Origin: Peptostreptococcaceae bacterium oral taxon 113 str. W5053
GTDB taxonomy: Bacteria; Bacillota; Clostridia; Tissierellales; Peptoniphilaceae
Assembly: GCA_000467935.1 (NCBI GenBank)
Contig: KI259803.1
Span: forward strand, 1,782 to 15,380
Direction of reading: 5' to 3'
DNA length: 13,599 bases
Part shown: positions 1-6,734 of the stretch, one piece after another
Layout: each line of letters starts with the position of its first letter
Numbering within the stretch: the first letter of the stretch is position 1
Notes under the pieces: model-generated
The model's database searches: none
Seen by the model: the letters and a program-made list of their open reading frames with translations, nothing else
What the model was told of the DNA's origin: nothing
Program-made: the position numbers and the translations under genes

Positions 1-1
1 C

Positions 2-610
2 CACAAAGATTTTGTGAAGGCGGTTATCAGCATGGAAAAAGGCATTAACGATGAAAGTGCATTAGATAAGCTATATGATGCTTATATGGCAAATGACACC
101 ATCAATCTGCTTCATGAAGATTTCGATTATATGATTGAAGATTTAAGAGAACAGGGACATATAAAAGATCTTCCCTATATTCAGGGGGAAAAAGATGACC
201 TTATCAATATCGTCGGAAATGTTGTTGGAGAGGTCGATGTAGTTGAAAGGGAAAATAAGAACGGAGAAGCCTTTAAGGTGGCAAATTTCTCTGTTGTGTC
301 CAAAGATGATGAGGGAAATAAGATATATCATAATTGCTCTGCTTATGGAGAAAAGAGTGAACTTCCAAAGGATTTTAAACAGGGAGATTTTGTAAAACTC
401 TTTGGTCAAATCAGAACTTCCATTGATGATAACGGCAAGGAACACACTAACATCAGGATACTTTCTTCAAAGCTCTTAAAGGCAAAAGAACAGATGAAAG
501 GACAGGAGGAAAAGAAAGAATCCGTCCTTGGAGCTATCAAGAAATATCAGGCGGAAGATAAGGAAAAACCTAAAGAAAGTAAAGAAAAGCCAAAAGAAAC
601 GGAGAGATAA
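2..610 (+). CDS. Single-stranded DNA-binding protein of an ICE (5' end probably outside the window)
   Basis: The reading frame is open to the left edge. The GTG at 14 and ATG at 32 are possible starts, but neither has a convincing ribosome binding site, so this is probably the 3' part of a longer gene. Numbered from the GTG at 14 (198 residues), residues about 64-155 look like an OB-fold of the SSB type: a strand around INIVGNVVGEV, then FKVANFSVV, then a GDFVKLFGQIR segment. The first 60 residues are acidic and helical (ALDKLYDAYMANDTINLL) and are not part of a normal SSB. The tail from about 156 is rich in Lys and Glu and low in complexity, and lacks the acidic DDDIPF-type tip of chromosomal SSB. 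A role in protecting or handling transferred single-stranded DNA is inferred from the fold and the conjugative context. A strong terminator follows directly. Confidence 0.72.
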   Translation, partial: HKDFVKAVISMEKGINDESALDKLYDAYMANDTINLLHEDFDYMIEDLREQGHIKDLPYIQGEKDDLINIVGNVVGEVDVVERENKNGEAFKVANFSVVSKDDEGNKIYHNCSAYGEKSELPKDFKQGDFVKLFGQIRTSIDDNGKEHTNIRILSSKLLKAKEQMKGQEEKKESVLGAIKKYQAEDKEKPKESKEKPKETER

Positions 611-616
611 TATGAT

Positions 617-654
617 GGTCGGTGTGGTCTTCGGACTGCACCGGCTCTTTTTTT
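617..654 (+). terminator. Intrinsic terminator after the ssb gene
   Basis: A stem of 13 pairs (617-629 with 634-646, several G-T wobbles) is closed by a TTCG tetraloop at 630-633 and followed by a T run (648-654, after a C at 647). It would end transcription from the conjugation genes on the left and isolate the AbiE operon, whose promoter starts 11 bases later. Confidence 0.85.
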
Positions 655-664
655 GCAACCTTTA

Positions 665-693
665 TTTACAAATGCTCTTTAATATTATATAAT
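665..693 (+). promoter_or_regulatory. Promoter of the abiE operon
   Basis: TTTACA at 665-670 and a perfect TATAAT at 688-693 are separated by exactly 17 bases, which fits a housekeeping sigma-A promoter. Transcription would start near 700, leaving a leader of about 20 bases with AGGAGG at 708-713. No clear operator dyad is visible, although AbiEi proteins commonly repress their own promoter. Confidence 0.75.
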
Positions 694-719
694 AAAAGCG
701 TAAATGTAGGAGGTAATGT

Positions 720-1307
720 ATGATGAATATTTTGGATGAATATTTAAAAGAAAAAGGATTCATTACAAATAAAGAAGCTGAAAAGCTCGGCATTAAGAGA
801 TATAAGCTTGCTGAACTTGTTCATAAAGGGAAACTTGAGCGAGTAAAAAATGGAGTATACAAGAAAAAAGATGATATAGACGATGAACTTGTACTAATAT
901 CATATAATAATGAAAAAGTTGTATTTTCGTTTCATACTGCCTTGTTTTTGTTAGGACTTAGTGATAGAACTCCAAATTCTTTTCATATTAGTGTACCTCA
1001 AGGCTATAATGTCGGTCATATAAAAAAACGAGTGAATAATATTAAGGTACATTATATAAAAAAAGAAAACTTTGATATTGGTATTATAACCGTAAAGACA
1101 GCATTTGGAAATGAAGTAAAATGCTATGATATGGAAAGAAGCATTTGTGATATTGTTTCCGAAAGAAATGCCGTGGACAAACAAATATTTGTAGATGCGA
1201 TCACCGGATACTTTAACAGTAAGGGAAAAAATATGAGAAATCTTATTAAATATAGCCGGATATTAGGAGTTGAAGATGAAATAAGAAAATATATGGAGGT
1301 ATTATAA
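720..1307 (+). CDS. abiEi: AbiEi-family antitoxin, type IV toxin-antitoxin system
   Basis: The 195-residue protein matches the AbiEi architecture. An N-terminal winged-helix segment (about residues 5-50: ITNKEAEKLGIKRYKLAELVHKG, then LERVKNGVYKK) is followed by the C-terminal AbiEi domain, with the recognisable FSFHTALFLLGLSDRTP segment and CYDMERSICDIV. In this family the protein neutralises the AbiEii nucleotidyltransferase and represses the operon. AGGAGG at 708-713 serves either ATG 720 or the adjacent ATG 723; the choice changes one residue only. It ends one base before the ATG of the toxin gene, so the two are co-transcribed and probably translationally coupled. The operon has its own promoter and sits between ICE genes, consistent with a stability or phage-defence cargo module. 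Confidence 0.88.
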   Translation: MMNILDEYLKEKGFITNKEAEKLGIKRYKLAELVHKGKLERVKNGVYKKKDDIDDELVLISYNNEKVVFSFHTALFLLGLSDRTPNSFHISVPQGYNVGHIKKRVNNIKVHYIKKENFDIGIITVKTAFGNEVKCYDMERSICDIVSERNAVDKQIFVDAITGYFNSKGKNMRNLIKYSRILGVEDEIRKYMEVL

Positions 1308-1308
1308 A

Positions 1309-2148
1309 ATGATTAGTCCAGAGAGCTTGAAAGGCAAAGTAAAAAACATCGCAAAAAGTAAAAGATTAAGTTCACAGGAAGTTTTACAGATGTTTTTCTT
1401 TGAAAGATTTTTAGAAAGATTATCTCATTCCAAATATAAATTTAATTTTGTGATTAAGGGTGGATTGCTAATCTCATCAATGATTGGCATAGATAATAGG
1501 ACGACAATGGATATGGATACAACTGTGAAAGGAATTCCCTTAAAAGAAGATGTCATTAAAAATATAATTTTAGAAATTTTGGGCATAGAAGTTGGTGATG
1601 GAATACAGTTTGAGGTTACTGATATTACTCATATTCGTGAAGAAGATGAGTATGAAAATTTCAGAGTACATCTAATTGCCATATTTGGGAAAATAAGAAA
1701 TGCTATGAAAATTGATATTACAACAGGAGATGTAATTACACCAAAAGAAATAGAATACGTATATCCCTGCATGTTTAGGGAAGAAGGGCTTAAAGTTCTT
1801 GCATATCCTATTGAAACGATACTTGCAGAAAAATACGAGAGTGTTATAAAAAGAAATATATCTACAACAAGAATGAGAGATTTTTATGATTTATATAGCT
1901 TGTATCGTTTAAGAAAAGAGGAAATTGATTTTGGTGTTCTTAAACAGGCTATTCTATCAACGGCAGGAAAAAGAGATAGTATGTCTTTTATTCAAGAGGC
2001 AAATGAAATCATAAATGATATTAAGGGAGATAGCTACTTAAAAGAATTGTGGGAGGTCTATTTGAAAGATAATCCATATATAAAAGAACTTGATTTCTTT
2101 GATACGGTAGAAGTTGTCAATATAATAGCTGAAAAAATAGAAATTTAG
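1309..2148 (+). CDS. abiEii: AbiEii-family nucleotidyltransferase toxin
   Basis: This 279-residue protein is an AbiEii/DUF1814-type nucleotidyltransferase. The fold's first motif is visible as KGGLLISS at residues 50-57 followed by the DMD metal-binding pair at 68-70. A third acidic position is likely D136 (KIDITTGD). The conserved AYPIETILAEKYESV block (165-179, with Lys 175) and TRMRDFYDLY (187-196) are also present. All expected catalytic residues appear intact, so the toxin should be active. Family members transfer nucleotides to RNA (tRNA in MenT relatives) and cause growth arrest or abortive infection; the target here is unknown. GGAGGT at 1295-1300 lies 8 bases before the ATG. The stop codon lies 12 bases from the convergent relaxase stop. 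Confidence 0.88.
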   Translation: MISPESLKGKVKNIAKSKRLSSQEVLQMFFFERFLERLSHSKYKFNFVIKGGLLISSMIGIDNRTTMDMDTTVKGIPLKEDVIKNIILEILGIEVGDGIQFEVTDITHIREEDEYENFRVHLIAIFGKIRNAMKIDITTGDVITPKEIEYVYPCMFREEGLKVLAYPIETILAEKYESVIKRNISTTRMRDFYDLYSLYRLRKEEIDFGVLKQAILSTAGKRDSMSFIQEANEIINDIKGDSYLKELWEVYLKDNPYIKELDFFDTVEVVNIIAEKIEI

Positions 2149-2176
2149 GAGATAGAGAAATCATCTCTCCATCTCC
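2131..2176 (-). terminator. Possible weak terminator of the mob operon in the convergent junction
   Basis: On the minus strand the pairs 2171-2176/2148-2153 and 2165-2168/2154-2157 form an imperfect hairpin just at the relaxase stop. It is followed, after about 10 bases, by a T-rich stretch (complement of the A run at 2132-2137). The gap before the T run makes it a weak candidate. The same dyad read on the plus strand has no T run. Confidence 0.3.
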
Positions 2177-3492
2177 TTACCCATATAAATTCCATAGTTC
2201 TTTCGTATTCGGTAAAGTTCGTCCATTGTAGTTTTTGAGGAAGAATACTCTTGCATAAGGGTATTCTTTTTTTCTTGTAATTTATCAAGTTTGTCTAAAA
2301 TATCCTTTGAATTTGGAAGCTTGGAATAAGACTTTTTAAGCTCGGAAAGAGCATTTTCATAGAGGGTAATCTGAGCTTTGTATTCCTCAAAAAATGTACT
2401 ATCAGATGGATTAGAACGATATTCTTTGTAGTATCCTCGATATTTTTTAACGGTATGGACTTGTTCCATCGTAGCTGATAACTGTTCCATTTCCTTATCA
2501 ATGGATTTGATTTTATCTTGCAGATGTTGCCTTTCATCAGCCGATTTTTGTATATATTCATCAAGCTGCCGAACAGATTTAATGCCATGTTCTCGGATGA
2601 AAATTACAGATTCCGCCATCGTATTCAGATTATGTTTCGTCGCCCAGTATTCATAACCTTTGCTCTCCTTCACCTTTGTATTGGTGTTCATATCAATGAT
2701 AGTTCCAATGCGTTTTTTAACGGCAGGAGTCTTGATATACTCTCTTTTTGTAATTCGTTCTTTTAATCTTTCTTCGGTATAATCTTCTCCGATTGTTTTG
2801 GCTCTTGTAAATTTCGCCTTATCTTTTGGCTTAAAGGCTATATGCTTTCCATGCTTGATTTCATAGCCAAGCTCAGCCATTTTCTTTAGAAATTCGCCCC
2901 AATCCTGAGATTGCTTTATTATGCGGTCAATGTCAAATTGAAGCCTGTTTTTCCAAGAAGTACCTTTCTTTGATTGTTCATTTTCATACCAAGACTTTCC
3001 GCTTGTCTTGTATTTTTTCTTGTAACTTTCATAGTGTTCATCAATGACGGAAAGGTTATTTTCCTTGCACAGCTTATTACTCTGGTAACGGATCTTATGA
3101 TAGCTTTTCTTGTTCGACTGATAGCATTTGCCGGTAACCATATTCACATTGTTGAAGATGATATGATTATGGATATGCCCTTTATCTATGTGCGTCGATA
3201 GGACAAATTCATATTCATCTTTTAGGATCTTCTTACATAACTCAAGACCGATTCGATGTGCCATTTCAGGTGTAGCTTCTCCCGGTAGAAAAGATTGAAT
3301 CAGATGTCTTGCAAGGACAGTTCCCTTTGTTCCCGCCTCCTCTCTTGTTCGTAAAAACTGAGTATGAGCAGAAGATTCGTGGCATTTATGCGTGCTGACC
3401 AAAAGCTGTTCATCTGTTTTATCTCCATTAACAATATAGTTGATGGCAAGATGAAGGGTTGATTTTATAGGGTGTATTTTTGTAATCGCCAT
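2161..3492 (-). CDS. MOBP-type relaxase (mobilization nuclease)
   Basis: This 443-residue protein is the DNA-nicking relaxase of the element. The three-histidine motif is clear at residues 101-110 (HIDKGHIHNH, with H101/H106/H108/H110), followed by IIFNNVN. Tyr 19 in LAINYI is the best candidate for the catalytic tyrosine that attaches to the nicked strand. The nuclease domain covers about residues 1-150. A basic middle region follows (WKNRLQFDIDRIIKQS, then IKHGKHIAFKPKDKAKFTRAKTIG at about 210-235). The last 120 residues are strongly predicted coiled coil (DKIKSIDKEMEQLSATMEQ, then LDKLQEKKNTLMQEY). The length fits relaxases of Tn1549-like and related ICEs. It starts 2 bases after the mobC stop, with AAGGGGA inside the end of mobC as ribosome binding site, so the pair is translationally coupled. 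Confidence 0.92.
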   Translation of the reverse strand: MAITKIHPIKSTLHLAINYIVNGDKTDEQLLVSTHKCHESSAHTQFLRTREEAGTKGTVLARHLIQSFLPGEATPEMAHRIGLELCKKILKDEYEFVLSTHIDKGHIHNHIIFNNVNMVTGKCYQSNKKSYHKIRYQSNKLCKENNLSVIDEHYESYKKKYKTSGKSWYENEQSKKGTSWKNRLQFDIDRIIKQSQDWGEFLKKMAELGYEIKHGKHIAFKPKDKAKFTRAKTIGEDYTEERLKERITKREYIKTPAVKKRIGTIIDMNTNTKVKESKGYEYWATKHNLNTMAESVIFIREHGIKSVRQLDEYIQKSADERQHLQDKIKSIDKEMEQLSATMEQVHTVKKYRGYYKEYRSNPSDSTFFEEYKAQITLYENALSELKKSYSKLPNSKDILDKLDKLQEKKNTLMQEYSSSKTTMDELYRIRKNYGIYMGKEMER

Positions 3493-3494
3493 TG

Positions 3495-3851
3495 TTATTC
3501 CCCTTCCGTTTCAGAAGTTCTTTTCAGAAGCAGGGAGTGAATTTGCCATAACTCTTTAGAAAAATGTTCAATCTCTTTCTTCATATCGCCTATGTCATCT
3601 TTATAGATGATACCTGTCTGATTTACTCTCTTTGCAATCTGATTGATGTTGTTTGTTGCATTAGAAAGCAAGCCTTGTAAATCTCTAAACGGCTCTAAAT
3701 CTACCTGATAAATCTCCTTTTCTAAAACGCATTTGCGGATAAAGTGGCTCATATTTCTGCACTTCGCAAGTTTTCTTTTCTCCTCAAAAAGAGCTTTTTC
3801 TTCTTTGGTCAATTTAATTTCAAGTCGTTCATTTCGTAATCTGTTTGCCAT
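3495..3851 (-). CDS. mobC: MobC-like relaxosome accessory protein
   Basis: The 118-residue protein has an N-terminal ribbon-helix-helix-like DNA-binding segment (about 8-45: LEIKLTKEEKALFEEKRKLAKCRNMSHFIRK). The C-terminal half carries the NATNNINQIAKRVNQTG block (about 64-80) typical of bacterial MobC proteins. Such proteins bind oriT and help the relaxase open and nick it. The gene is first of a two-gene minus-strand operon with the relaxase, and GGAGGA precedes its ATG by about 7 bases. The repeat-rich region immediately upstream (3885-4024) is the natural place for its binding site. Confidence 0.85.
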   Translation of the reverse strand: MANRLRNERLEIKLTKEEKALFEEKRKLAKCRNMSHFIRKCVLEKEIYQVDLEPFRDLQGLLSNATNNINQIAKRVNQTGIIYKDDIGDMKKEIEHFSKELWQIHSLLLKRTSETEGE

Positions 3852-3884
3852 AGATATTTCCTCCTTTGTATGATTTTCGGGGTC

Positions 3885-3899
3885 TTAGGGTCTCCCTAA
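3885..3899. repeat. Short inverted repeat in the mobC leader
   Basis: TTAGGG (3885-3890) and CCCTAA (3894-3899) are perfect 6-base arms around TCT. The site is 34 bases before the mobC start, in a G/C-rich patch unlike the surrounding AT-rich DNA. It could be a MobC autoregulation site or part of oriT; no evidence decides. Confidence 0.45.
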
Positions 3900-3905
3900 C
3901 AAGCT

Positions 3906-3957
3906 AAAAATTGATAAAAAAAGAAGCAGATCCCGAAGGGCTGCTTCATCAATTTTT
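3906..3957 (-). terminator. Nested hairpin with T tract: terminator or attenuator before mobC
   Basis: Read on the minus strand, GAAGCAG (3947-3941) pairs with CTGCTTC (3929-3923), with an inner CCC/GGG pairing around TTC, and is followed directly by seven T (3922-3916). This is a good intrinsic terminator. An outer pair of perfect 10-base arms (3906-3915 and 3948-3957) encloses it. It would stop leftward transcripts from the AraC gene or from the promoter at 4043-4051 before they reach mobC, unless relieved. Confidence 0.7.
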
Positions 3958-4024
3958 CCGTAAGTGTCCGTACACTTACTGTGCTTGCTCATATACTAAT
4001 AGTATAAGAACAGCGTTAAGCAAG
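3906..4024. other. Candidate origin of transfer (oriT)
   Basis: The region just upstream of the mobC-relaxase operon is non-coding and dense in dyads. There is a perfect 8-base inverted repeat GTAAGTGT / ACACTTAC at 3960-3967 and 3972-3979 with a CCGT loop. There is also TATACT / AGTATA at 3992-3997 and 4001-4006, an outer CTTGCT / AGCAAG pair at 3984-3989 and 4019-4024, and the nested hairpin at 3906-3957. MOBP relaxases usually nick beside an inverted repeat next to their own gene. The call rests on position and repeat structure only; the nick site is not identified. Confidence 0.5.
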
Positions 4025-4042
4025 TTTTGAATTTGTAACTAT

Positions 4043-4051
4043 ATTATAACA
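4043..4051 (-). promoter_or_regulatory. Possible promoter of the mob operon (extended -10)
   Basis: On the minus strand TGTTATAAT occupies 4051-4043, an extended -10 element. The -35 position holds TAGAAT (4071-4066), a poor match. Transcription starting near 4036 would pass the oriT repeats and then the terminator hairpin at 3947-3923 before mobC. No other promoter is evident closer to mobC. Confidence 0.4.
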
Positions 4052-4123
4052 AATAATCGTGGGCTATTCTATATAAAGATTGCCAAAATACAGATAATGA
4101 TTGAGGTTACAGAACTGTTAATA

Positions 4124-5125
4124 TCATAAATGGTTTTTAGAAGTTGAAATTGTAGAACTAATGCTGTGAAAATTAGAATTATCTTTTCTATATTCACGTG
4201 GCGTGCATCCCACATGTTGTTTGAAAATATAGGTAAAACTGCTTTGATGAGAATAGCCTACGGTTGTAGCAATCTGTTGAATAGATAAATCATTTTCTAA
4301 TAATAATCTTTTTGCTTTATCTATCCTGTAGTTCATAATAAATTCTACAATGGTGCATCCATATATAGAATGAAACATTTCCGACAGTTTAGATTTGCTC
4401 ATATTGCACATGCGTGCATACATTTGAATGTTCGTTGGATTGGAAAAGTTTTGTTCTAAATAGTGACCAAGACGATGAAGTGCTTCTGAATCTTCTTTGT
4501 CTATAACATTGTGAACAGCATTGCTTTTCCAAGATAAAAATGCTGCGATTATTTCTAATATTTTAGCCTCATAGAATAGTTCCGAGATTTCTGATGTTGG
4601 TGTGTATGTGGCAATATCATCAAGTATTGTTGAGATTTTTGGTATAAATAGGTCTGTACCAATTCGAGGGACTATTTCTGAAAGTGAAGAAAAGTCTTGA
4701 TGAAATATTTTTGGAAGGTATTCTTCGTAATATTCAGGGAAAATTGAAACTCCAACACTGTCTAACCAAATCCCAGCAGGAATTGTATATTCATGCTCGC
4801 CATTATCAAGGTAATAGCCAATAAGTTGATTTTTTTGATTACAAGAATTTTTTTTTATTGCTCTTGCAACATAAAATGAACTTTGGGAAAGTACCAACAT
4901 TTTAGGGTGATAATATCTGTAATGCATTTCATTATAAAAACAAAGATGGTAAATATTTATAGAACAAAATGCATTTACAGGGTATGTCCATAGATATCCT
5001 TCGCCAGTACTATCTTTTGGCACCATGGTAAAACCGCCACTGGGTTTGATACCAGATTTATCAGGATTTAGATTTAGTTGAGAAAATAAACCGGAATAAA
5101 ATTTATCAGCATACATTTGCGACAC
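4124..5125 (-). CDS. AraC-family transcriptional regulator of the transporter cassette
   Basis: The 333-residue protein has a C-terminal AraC/XylS DNA-binding domain (about residues 215-315) with two helix-turn-helix units. The first is about 231-253 (NIQMYARMCNMSKSKLSEMF). The second is about 281-303, followed by the family signature GYSHQSSFTYIFKQHVGCTPREYR (290-313). The N-terminal 200 residues are the ligand-sensing part and resemble no domain I can name. It is transcribed away from the ECF transporter operon, which it most likely controls. AAGGAGTG stands about 6 bases before the ATG. YbtA, the activator of yersiniabactin genes, is an AraC-family precedent for sensing a siderophore; that the ligand here is the transported compound is inference. 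No terminator is seen just after the stop, so transcripts may run to the hairpin at 3906-3957. Confidence 0.88.
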   Translation of the reverse strand: MSQMYADKFYSGLFSQLNLNPDKSGIKPSGGFTMVPKDSTGEGYLWTYPVNAFCSINIYHLCFYNEMHYRYYHPKMLVLSQSSFYVARAIKKNSCNQKNQLIGYYLDNGEHEYTIPAGIWLDSVGVSIFPEYYEEYLPKIFHQDFSSLSEIVPRIGTDLFIPKISTILDDIATYTPTSEISELFYEAKILEIIAAFLSWKSNAVHNVIDKEDSEALHRLGHYLEQNFSNPTNIQMYARMCNMSKSKLSEMFHSIYGCTIVEFIMNYRIDKAKRLLLENDLSIQQIATTVGYSHQSSFTYIFKQHVGCTPREYRKDNSNFHSISSTISTSKNHL

Positions 5126-5135
5126 TCCTTTTTAT

Positions 5136-5168
5136 AAAATATCCAAAATTTTTAGTATAATGTCCAAA
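5136..5168. promoter_or_regulatory. Candidate AraC-type operator: direct repeats 21 bases apart
   Basis: The 12-mers at 5136-5147 and 5157-5168 (core ATNTCCAAA) agree at 10 of 12 positions and are spaced exactly 21 bases, two helical turns, as in classical AraC half-sites. They lie between the divergent araC-like gene and the -35 element at 5184, so an activator bound here would sit just upstream of RNA polymerase. A TATACT on the minus strand (5159-5154) lies between the two repeats and could be the -10 of the regulator's own promoter. Confidence 0.45.
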
Positions 5169-5183
5169 CAAAATTTGGAGATA

Positions 5184-5212
5184 TTGCAAAGGATAACTTT
5201 GAATGTTATACT
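5184..5212 (+). promoter_or_regulatory. Promoter of the ECF transporter operon
   Basis: TTGCAA (5184-5189) and TATACT (5207-5212) are separated by 17 bases. Transcription would begin near 5219, giving a leader of about 160 bases before the S-component gene. Confidence 0.65.
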
Positions 5213-5229
5213 AAATATGTTAGTTAGTG

Positions 5230-5240
5230 AGGTTTAACCT
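5230..5240. promoter_or_regulatory. Short dyad just after the ECF promoter
   Basis: AGGTT (5230-5234) and AACCT (5236-5240) form a 5-base dyad around T, about 11-21 bases after the likely transcription start. The half-sites resemble those of DtxR/IdeR-type metal repressors, but the spacing between arms is shorter than in that consensus. A repressor site here could block elongation; the assignment is speculative. Confidence 0.2.
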
Positions 5241-5379
5241 TTGTATATATTATATGCTGAACCACAAGGGAAATCAAGTAAAATGAGTTTATAAATTAAT
5301 AATATGTATTGGATAAAATACTAAATGATGTTTCTTGAGTATCAAGCGTAAATATAAAAAATTAAGGAGGATGTATTAC

Positions 5380-5991
5380 ATGACAGATAAGAAAGGTTCG
5401 AATCCAAACAGATTAAATGGTAAAGATTTAATCAATGCTGGGATTTTTTCAGCGATTTATGTGGTTATTATTATTGCAGTCGCATGCACTTTGGGACTGA
5501 TTCCAATTGGTTTTTTACTTCTCACTTTTGTTGTCCCATTTATAGAAGGTATTCCAATGATGCTTTATTTTACAAAAATAAGAAAATTTGGAATGCTAAT
5601 GATTTTGCAGACTGTAATTGGAATAGCCATGATTTTAACGGGAATGGGATATGATCTCTTGATTTGGGCAATCATAACAGGAGCTATTGGGGAACTTATT
5701 TTAAAAGTTTCTAAATATCAAAAGAGCATGGGTTGCGTTCTTGCGTATGCTGTATCGAGTATATGTATTGCAGGGAATTATGTACATTGGCTCACAGCAA
5801 GTCAGGAATGGTTAAAGAATAAGGCAGCTAGCTATGGAGAAACATTTATGTATTCTGTTTATGGATGGTTTCATAGTAACTGGTGGTTATTCCCTCTTTT
5901 AATTGTCTCATGCTTTGTTGGTGGTTTTCTTGGCGGGCTGATTGGTCGTAAAGTTTTGAGGAAACATTTTGAAAGAAGTGGGTTGATATAA
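5380..5991 (+). CDS. MptD-like ECF transporter S component (substrate-binding membrane protein)
   Basis: The protein (203 residues from the chosen start) is an integral membrane protein with about six hydrophobic segments. The first spans about residues 18-41 (INAGIFSAIYVVIIIAVACTLG), with others near 43-57, 70-86, 90-105, 116-131 and 168-190; the C-terminus is basic. It resembles the MptD/Trep_Strep family of putative energy-coupling-factor S components, which give the transporter its substrate specificity; the substrate is not known from sequence. The start at 5380 is preferred because AAGGAGG at 5364-5370 lies 9 bases upstream. An ATG at 5371 touches the ribosome binding site, and the TTG at 5335 has no site. 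The stop overlaps the next ATG by one base (TAATG), so it is coupled to ecfT. Confidence 0.8.
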   Translation: MTDKKGSNPNRLNGKDLINAGIFSAIYVVIIIAVACTLGLIPIGFLLLTFVVPFIEGIPMMLYFTKIRKFGMLMILQTVIGIAMILTGMGYDLLIWAIITGAIGELILKVSKYQKSMGCVLAYAVSSICIAGNYVHWLTASQEWLKNKAASYGETFMYSVYGWFHSNWWLFPLLIVSCFVGGFLGGLIGRKVLRKHFERSGLI

Positions 5992-6734
5992 TGATTTCTG
6001 AATTATATCAGAAAAATGCGACAGCAGATAAACTATATCTTGATCCACGTACAAAGATATTAATGTGCCTTCTTGTATCGACTACTTTGCTTAGTGGTTC
6101 CCCCATTGGCTATTTAAAAATTTTTCACACAATACTTTCTCTTTTGCCATTTGTTTTTTTGGTTGTTTTAAAGAAGTTACGGGCAGTAGTATATTTTTTT
6201 GTTTTGTACCTTTTTGCACTATTTGTTCCCAACCTTCTTGCGCCGTATTTACCAACTTGGTTTAATATCTTATTTACGGGGATAATTGCATTTTCCGTAG
6301 AAATTATTCCGGGATATATGATGGCATATTTTATGTTTTCTACAACGTCTGTAGGGGAGTTTATTGCAGCTATGGATAGAATGCACGTTACGAAAAAACT
6401 AACAGTTCCCATTTCAGTAACATTTCGCTTTTTTCCTACTATTAGAGAAGAATATATCAATGTGCGAGATGCTATGAAATTGCGAGGGATAGATTCTTTT
6501 CGCAATCCTCTTATGATGTTAGAGTTTAGGATGGTTCCATTTTTAACAAGTATCGTATCTATAGGAAATGATTTGGCTGCCTCTGCACTTACAAGGGGAC
6601 TTGCAGCACCTAATGAAAGAACCAATGTAAGTAATATTGGGTTTAAGTGGAGAGATTATCTTGTTTTCGGCAGTTTGATTATCTTTTATACTCTTTATTT
6701 TATTGTGATGTATAAACAAAAGGTGGCTATATGA
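5991..6734 (+). CDS. ecfT: EcfT-type energy-coupling transmembrane protein
   Basis: The 247-residue protein fits EcfT (CbiQ family). It has the N-terminal LDPRTKILMCLLVS motif (17-30), several hydrophobic helices between 25 and 120, and a long cytoplasmic coupling region. The two short coupling motifs that dock on the ATPases are visible as KLRG (163-166, in place of the usual Ala-Arg-Gly) and TRG (201-203, in LTRGLAAP). A last hydrophobic helix covers about 222-241. It joins the S component to the ATPases and transmits ATP-driven movement. Its start overlaps the S-component stop by one base, and its end overlaps the ATPase gene by four (ATGA), so the three genes form one translational unit. 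Confidence 0.88.
   Translation: MISELYQKNATADKLYLDPRTKILMCLLVSTTLLSGSPIGYLKIFHTILSLLPFVFLVVLKKLRAVVYFFVLYLFALFVPNLLAPYLPTWFNILFTGIIAFSVEIIPGYMMAYFMFSTTSVGEFIAAMDRMHVTKKLTVPISVTFRFFPTIREEYINVRDAMKLRGIDSFRNPLMMLEFRMVPFLTSIVSIGNDLAASALTRGLAAPNERTNVSNIGFKWRDYLVFGSLIIFYTLYFIVMYKQKVAI

Noticed and set aside
143..445. Minus-strand open frame of 100 codons opposite the ssb gene
   Set aside because: Its hydrophobic composition comes from the complement of Lys/Glu-rich coding sequence, and the plus strand has a coherent OB-fold.
6125..6625. Minus-strand open frame of 166 codons inside ecfT
   Set aside because: It lies wholly opposite a gene with clear EcfT motifs, has no ribosome binding site context and shows no domain; it is a shadow frame.
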